Virus record (IMG/VR): IMGVR_UViG_3300020472_000019 | Coordinates: 1-64,000 of that record | Direction: 5' to 3' (one strand) | DNA: 64,000 nt | Source: a virus | Part shown: positions 60,503-64,000 of the stretch, piece after piece | Layout: each line of letters opens with the position of its first letter | Position numbering within the stretch: position 1 is the first letter of the stretch | Notes under the pieces: model-generated | Seen by the model: the letters and a program-made list of their open reading frames with translations, nothing else | The model's database searches: none | Told to the model about the DNA's origin: nothing | Made by a program: the position numbers and the translations under genes

Positions 60503-62114
60503 AAAATACCTTGAAACTAAAAAGGGTTCTATAGAAGAACAAGTATCGTTACTGGAGTATTATGATCCACAGTATGAAGGTATGACGGTAGCAGAAGTTG
60601 CAGCTCTTGATGAGGATGCCTTAGGTGTTAATATTGCCCAAGGATTAATGAAACACGCTAAAAAGGGTGGTTTTAAAATTGGTGGCAAAGCTTGGAATAG
60701 TTCTGCAATGCTTGGTATCAGAAAGAAAATAGGAACATCAGCATCAAAAGCACGAGCAGTTAAAACAGATTTAGAAAAACAAAAAACTAAAACTAAAGCA
60801 CAGGCAGCTGCAAATGCAGATAAGGCAGAATTAGATGCACGTAAAAAAGCAAAAAAAGATGGAAAATCACCAGAAGAAATTGATGCAGCTGGAGCAGATG
60901 GTAGAAAAGAACACGATAAAGAAATAAAAAAGACTTTATCTAAAGGTAAAGATAAAGATGATAAAGAAACCGATACTAAAGAACCAGAAGATAAAGATAA
61001 AGGAAGTGATGACACTGCTGCTCAGGCTACTAGTACAGATGCTGATGCATCAAAGTCTGACCAAGATAAAGAAACTGGTGATTCAGAAGGTGGAACTGCT
61101 CATACCAGTGGTGACACAGGTGCAGCTGCTTTAGGTAGTAAAGAGAAAGAAAATCCATTAGCTGGTGATGGAGATAAAGAAAAAACTGCTACACCAGAAC
61201 CAGAAAAGAGTGGTTCTGAAAAACCAAAAGAGCCTGAGAAAACAGGTGATAAACAACCAGAACCAACTAAACCAAAAGGCAAACATGGTGGTTCACGAAA
61301 AGGTTCTGGTAGAAAAGGTGGAGGAAAAAATCAGCCTAAGCCTGGTTCTCCAGCTAAACCAGATAAACCAACACCACCAAAACCAAAGACTGAGGGAGTA
61401 CTAAAAATGACTAGTCAAAGAATGCCTGATATGAGAGAAGCTCTCAAACAGGTTAGAGAAACAGAAACGAAAACACATATCGTGGAAGTTCATGAAATCG
61501 GTACAGATGAGTATCGTGAATATACTGAAAAGGTAACGCCTGGACAGAAAACAGAAAAACTTTCTGCAAAACAAAAGAAAATTGATGTAGATGGTGATGG
61601 AGAGATTGAAGGTTCTGACCTTGCAAAACTACGCAAGAAGAAAACTGAATCTCAAAAATCTTCTGTTCGTGAAATGTGGGCTCAAGCTTATAAAGAAGTT
61701 CTAGAGCATAAAGGTAATAAACCACACAAACATCCACACGAACCTGTAGAAGAAGATGATGAACTTGATGAAGGATATATTGAACTAACATTTAAAGATA
61801 AACAAACTGCTGAACAGGCATATAACTATATCAACAATGAGATTTGGGCTGGTGGTAATCCTCCTTATGATGATATTGCTCAAGAAGGAAATGAAATTCA
61901 GATTGATACGGATGGTAATTTAAATCGCCGTAATCAGATGCTTAAAGATTTAAAAGCTTTACCAAGAAATATGAAATTTAAGGTTTCTGCTAATGAAGAA
62001 ACTGAAAAAGATGAAAAAGAGGATAAAAAATTAACTATGACAGGTAAGAAAAAAGATTCTGTTGAAATTAATCCTAACATCAAAATGGAAAAGAAAAAAC
62101 AAAAAAATTGGTAA
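60495..62114 (+). CDS. Modular disordered virion protein with EF-hand-like loop (539 aa)
   Basis: ATG 60495 has AAGGA upstream and overlaps the previous gene by 8 bp. Residues ~95-300 are low-complexity Lys/Glu/Asp/Pro-rich. A calcium-type loop DVDGDGEIEGSDL (~357-369, pattern D-x-D-x-DG-x-I-x3-D) follows. A further L-x-E linker, DDELDEGYIEL (~427), precedes a small alpha/beta domain. The modules and linkers resemble those of the 58673 product, so the two probably share a fate in the head. The function is unknown. Confidence 0.6.
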   Translation: MGKKYLETKKGSIEEQVSLLEYYDPQYEGMTVAEVAALDEDALGVNIAQGLMKHAKKGGFKIGGKAWNSSAMLGIRKKIGTSASKARAVKTDLEKQKTKTKAQAAANADKAELDARKKAKKDGKSPEEIDAAGADGRKEHDKEIKKTLSKGKDKDDKETDTKEPEDKDKGSDDTAAQATSTDADASKSDQDKETGDSEGGTAHTSGDTGAAALGSKEKENPLAGDGDKEKTATPEPEKSGSEKPKEPEKTGDKQPEPTKPKGKHGGSRKGSGRKGGGKNQPKPGSPAKPDKPTPPKPKTEGVLKMTSQRMPDMREALKQVRETETKTHIVEVHEIGTDEYREYTEKVTPGQKTEKLSAKQKKIDVDGDGEIEGSDLAKLRKKKTESQKSSVREMWAQAYKEVLEHKGNKPHKHPHEPVEEDDELDEGYIELTFKDKQTAEQAYNYINNEIWAGGNPPYDDIAQEGNEIQIDTDGNLNRRNQMLKDLKALPRNMKFKVSANEETEKDEKEDKKLTMTGKKKDSVEINPNIKMEKKKQKNW

Positions 62115-62118
62115 TTAA

Positions 62119-62637
62119 ATGAAATCTTTTAGTTTGTTTGTAGAAGCTCCCTCTGGTCTGCCTGACATTTATTGTGATATGGATCAGGTACTTGTTGCAT
62201 TATTAAAAGGTGCAGACAAGGTTGTATCTGGCGGCTCATTTATTCATGCTGATAAAGAAGAAAGATGGAAGGCCATTAATCAAACTAAAAACTTTTGGGC
62301 TAATTTGGATTGGATGCCAAATGCAAAAAGGTTATATGATTTCATTATACGTTATGAACCACATATTTTATCTGCTTATACTACTAAAGATCCAAATTCT
62401 AAAACAGGTAAGATGAAATGGTTAAAAAAGCATACGAAGTTTAAAAGATCAAAAATACATTTAGTATTACGTTCTCAAAAACAAGCGTATGCAAAAAATA
62501 GAGATGGTCAACCTAATGTTTTAATTGATGATCATCAAAAAAATATTATGGAATGGGAAGCAAAAGGTGGAATTGGTATACATCATACCAATGTCGGTAA
62601 ATCTATTGCAAAATTAAAAAAGTTAGGTTTCAAATAA
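62119..62637 (+). CDS. HAD-type 5'-nucleotidase-like phosphatase (172 aa)
   Basis: It starts MKSFSLFVEAPSG (capsid-targeting-like). The catalytic motif is YCDMDQVL (Asp20, Asp22), motif II LSAYTT, motif III region KQAYA, motif IV NVLIDDHQKNI. This is the layout of 5'(3')-deoxyribonucleotidase-type HAD enzymes. It may hydrolyse nucleotides or nucleic-acid ends. It is the last gene of the internal-protein block, 4 bp after the previous one. Confidence 0.8.
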   Translation: MKSFSLFVEAPSGLPDIYCDMDQVLVALLKGADKVVSGGSFIHADKEERWKAINQTKNFWANLDWMPNAKRLYDFIIRYEPHILSAYTTKDPNSKTGKMKWLKKHTKFKRSKIHLVLRSQKQAYAKNRDGQPNVLIDDHQKNIMEWEAKGGIGIHHTNVGKSIAKLKKLGFK

Positions 62638-62638
62638 T

Positions 62639-62646
62639 AATAAATA
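62639..62646 (+). promoter_or_regulatory. Late-promoter variant (AATAAATA)
   Basis: AATAAATA, one base off TATAAATA, 34 bp before ATG 62681, with AAAGGAGAG as RBS. The spacing resembles the gp18, gp22 and gp23 promoters. Confidence 0.45.
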
Positions 62647-62680
62647 GAAAGAAACATTCTTTAATTAAAGGAGAGAAAAT

Positions 62681-63925
62681 ATGTCCTCATGGTCAATGTC
62701 TGATGGAACTACACTGACTCAGAATATTACCACAAACGGAACGACAGCATTGACTGCTGCTGGTGCATTGTTTACCACAGCAGGAAATTCAAGAGAAATT
62801 GATATTGGGGATGTTGTCGTAACAAATGGTGGAGAAAGTGTTAGAGTTCTTAGAATAACAAATTCAACAACTGCTGTATTAACGGTAGCCGCAGCTGGAT
62901 CGGAATCTGGTGTTGCTGGAACGGTTAGGAAACCCCCTACGAATGGTATGGTTGATTTGCCTGATTCAGAAGTTTATGGTATTGCTGTTGGTGAAGCAAA
63001 AGCTGGTGTAGATAACATCACTTCTATTGCTGTAAATTTTGCTGGTTCTGGTTATAAAGGTTCAGCTCCAGCTGTAACTGTTCCAGTGCCAACTGTTCAT
63101 ACAATTGCAATGGCTAATGTAACTCATGCATCTGATTCAATTACGATTACTAATCATAAAATGAGAACTGGTACAGAATTAAAATATCAAGACGGTGGTG
63201 GTGCTGTAATTACCAATCTTGTTGATAATACCTCTTATTTTGTAATCAGAATTGATGAAGATACTATTAAACTTGCAGCTAATTTGGCTCATGCAAATGC
63301 TGGTACAGTGAAAGCTATAGCTGGAACTGGTAACAATGCACAGACCCTTGAAGGTATTCAAGGTGTTGCAGCTGCAACAATTTCTGGTGGTATTATCACT
63401 GCTGTAACCGTATCCAATGTTGGTTCTGATTATCAAACTGTTCCTGCTATTACGATCGCAGCTCCTGCTGAACAAACATTTAATGCAGCTTCTGCTGTTA
63501 CTGGTGCCGCTATAGCGATTACAGCTCATCCTTATCTTACAGGTGATAAAGTCACTTATTCTGATAAAGGTGGTACTAAGATTGCAGAACTTACTGATGG
63601 TGGAACTTACTATACAGTCAAAGTTGATGCAAATACAGTAAATCTTGCAACTACTGAAGCAAATGCTGTTGCTGGAACTGTTCTTACATTAACTGATGGC
63701 CCTTCTGAAAATCATAGTTTAACTGGTGAAACTGCAACAGCTGTTGCTAATCTTGGTTTGGGTGACAGTGGAAATGTAACCTCTTCTGAAATTGCTCACG
63801 TTGGTTGGGTTAAGAGAACTGTAGGTACAGGAGGCCGTGCTGGTCGTGTACATTACGAAACTCTTGTTGCTGCTTCCAGTATTAGTGGTGATCACGAAGA
63901 TATTGCAACACCAGAAGACGCCTAA
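62681..63925 (+). CDS. Beta-repeat virion structural protein (414 aa)
   Basis: A Thr/Ala/Gly/Val-rich protein with a clear internal duplication: ITITNHKMRTGTELKYQDGGGA...TSYFVIRIDEDTIKLA (~150-210) and IAITAHPYLTGDKVTYSDKGGT...TYYTVKVDANTVNLA (~278-330). These are FCCH-type beta modules. Two further repeats, ITSIAVNFAGSGYKGSAPAVTV and ITAVTVSNVGSDYQTVPAITI, alternate with them. The repeat architecture fits a fibre or capsid decoration protein. Late-promoter variant and strong RBS upstream. Confidence 0.75.
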   Translation: MSSWSMSDGTTLTQNITTNGTTALTAAGALFTTAGNSREIDIGDVVVTNGGESVRVLRITNSTTAVLTVAAAGSESGVAGTVRKPPTNGMVDLPDSEVYGIAVGEAKAGVDNITSIAVNFAGSGYKGSAPAVTVPVPTVHTIAMANVTHASDSITITNHKMRTGTELKYQDGGGAVITNLVDNTSYFVIRIDEDTIKLAANLAHANAGTVKAIAGTGNNAQTLEGIQGVAAATISGGIITAVTVSNVGSDYQTVPAITIAAPAEQTFNAASAVTGAAIAITAHPYLTGDKVTYSDKGGTKIAELTDGGTYYTVKVDANTVNLATTEANAVAGTVLTLTDGPSENHSLTGETATAVANLGLGDSGNVTSSEIAHVGWVKRTVGTGGRAGRVHYETLVAASSISGDHEDIATPEDA

Positions 63926-63932
63926 AAACTAA

Positions 63933-63940
63933 TATAAATA
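63933..63940 (+). promoter_or_regulatory. T4-type late promoter near the right edge
   Basis: Exact TATAAATA, 34 bp before ATG 63975, with TGAGGTGA as RBS. Confidence 0.78.
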
Positions 63941-63974
63941 TAATTAATATATACTACTATTTGAGGTGATAAGT

Positions 63975-64000
63975 ATGTCTTTAGACAAAGAAATTATTGA
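63975..64000 (+). CDS. Start of a late gene (partial)
   Basis: ATG 63975 follows a good RBS and a late promoter; only MSLDKEII is visible before the window ends. Probably another virion protein from its promoter. Confidence 0.55.

Noticed and set aside
60560-61015. Minus-strand open frame opposite the 60495 gene
   Set aside because: Low-complexity shadow of the Lys/Asp-rich coding strand; no start signals.
1-64000. tRNA genes, CRISPR arrays, integrase or insertion sequences
   Set aside because: Almost no intergenic space remains and no cloverleaf, repeat-spacer array, integrase or transposase motif was recognised.

Overview
The window is a contiguous, almost gap-free 64 kb piece of an AT-rich, T4-like contractile-tailed bacteriophage (myovirus). 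The evidence is a near-complete series of T4 core genes in T4/cyanophage-like order: neck and tail (gp13, gp14, gp15), packaging (gp16, gp17), tail sheath and tube (gp18, gp19), portal, core, protease, scaffold and capsid (gp20, small core proteins, gp21, gp22, gp23), recombination and late transcription (uvsY, uvsW, gp55, gp47, gp46), replication (gp45, gp44, gp62, regA, gp43, uvsX, gp41). Accessory genes typical of marine T4-like phages (cobS/cobT-like, hsp20, mazG-like, peptide deformylase, many 2OG-Fe(II) oxygenases) and the base composition suggest a marine bacterial host. The exact host (for example SAR11) is inference. I see no tRNA, integrase, CRISPR array or insertion sequence.

Layout. 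1-5.7 kb: end of a structural gene, then two paralogous modules of fibre-like protein plus glycine-rich adhesin-like protein. 5.7-20.2 kb: virion morphogenesis, with an FkbM methyltransferase inserted between gp15 and gp16 and a reverse-strand degenerate HNH gene between gp17 and gp18; the block ends at a strong terminator after gp23. 20.2-29.8 kb: a tail-tube-fold protein, uvsY, uvsW, gp55, gp47, a Mom-like gene, gp46, a nuclease-like protein, a DNA methyltransferase and peptide deformylase. 29.8-35.5 kb: a small gene, CobT-like and CobS-like genes, an isopenicillin-N-synthase-like oxygenase and hsp20 with a structured leader. 35.5-40.1 kb: a five-gene reverse-strand operon of two radical-SAM enzymes, two beta-hydroxylase-like oxygenases and a GNAT-like protein. 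40.2-53.4 kb: replication genes with interspersed accessory enzymes. 53.4-62.6 kb: a candidate structured RNA, then large proteins that look like internal head proteins. 62.7-64 kb: a structural gene and the start of another gene.

Transcription signals fit two classes. T4-type late promoters (TATAAATA, the element read by gp55 sigma with gp45) precede structural genes. TTGACA-N17-TATAAT-like promoters precede early genes; three of these share a GATCAT/GATCTT element at the -10 position. Four promoters sit so close to an ATG that the mRNA should be leaderless or nearly so.

The most notable observations are the reverse-strand radical-SAM/hydroxylase cassette; two pseudoknot-forming RNA leaders (before hsp20 and before the internal-protein block); T4-like capsid-targeting N termini on several enzymes, including a RimK-RimB-like fusion; a possible protease-processed internal polyprotein; and promoter-start spacings that imply leaderless translation. 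All functional statements come from reading motifs; no database search was run.
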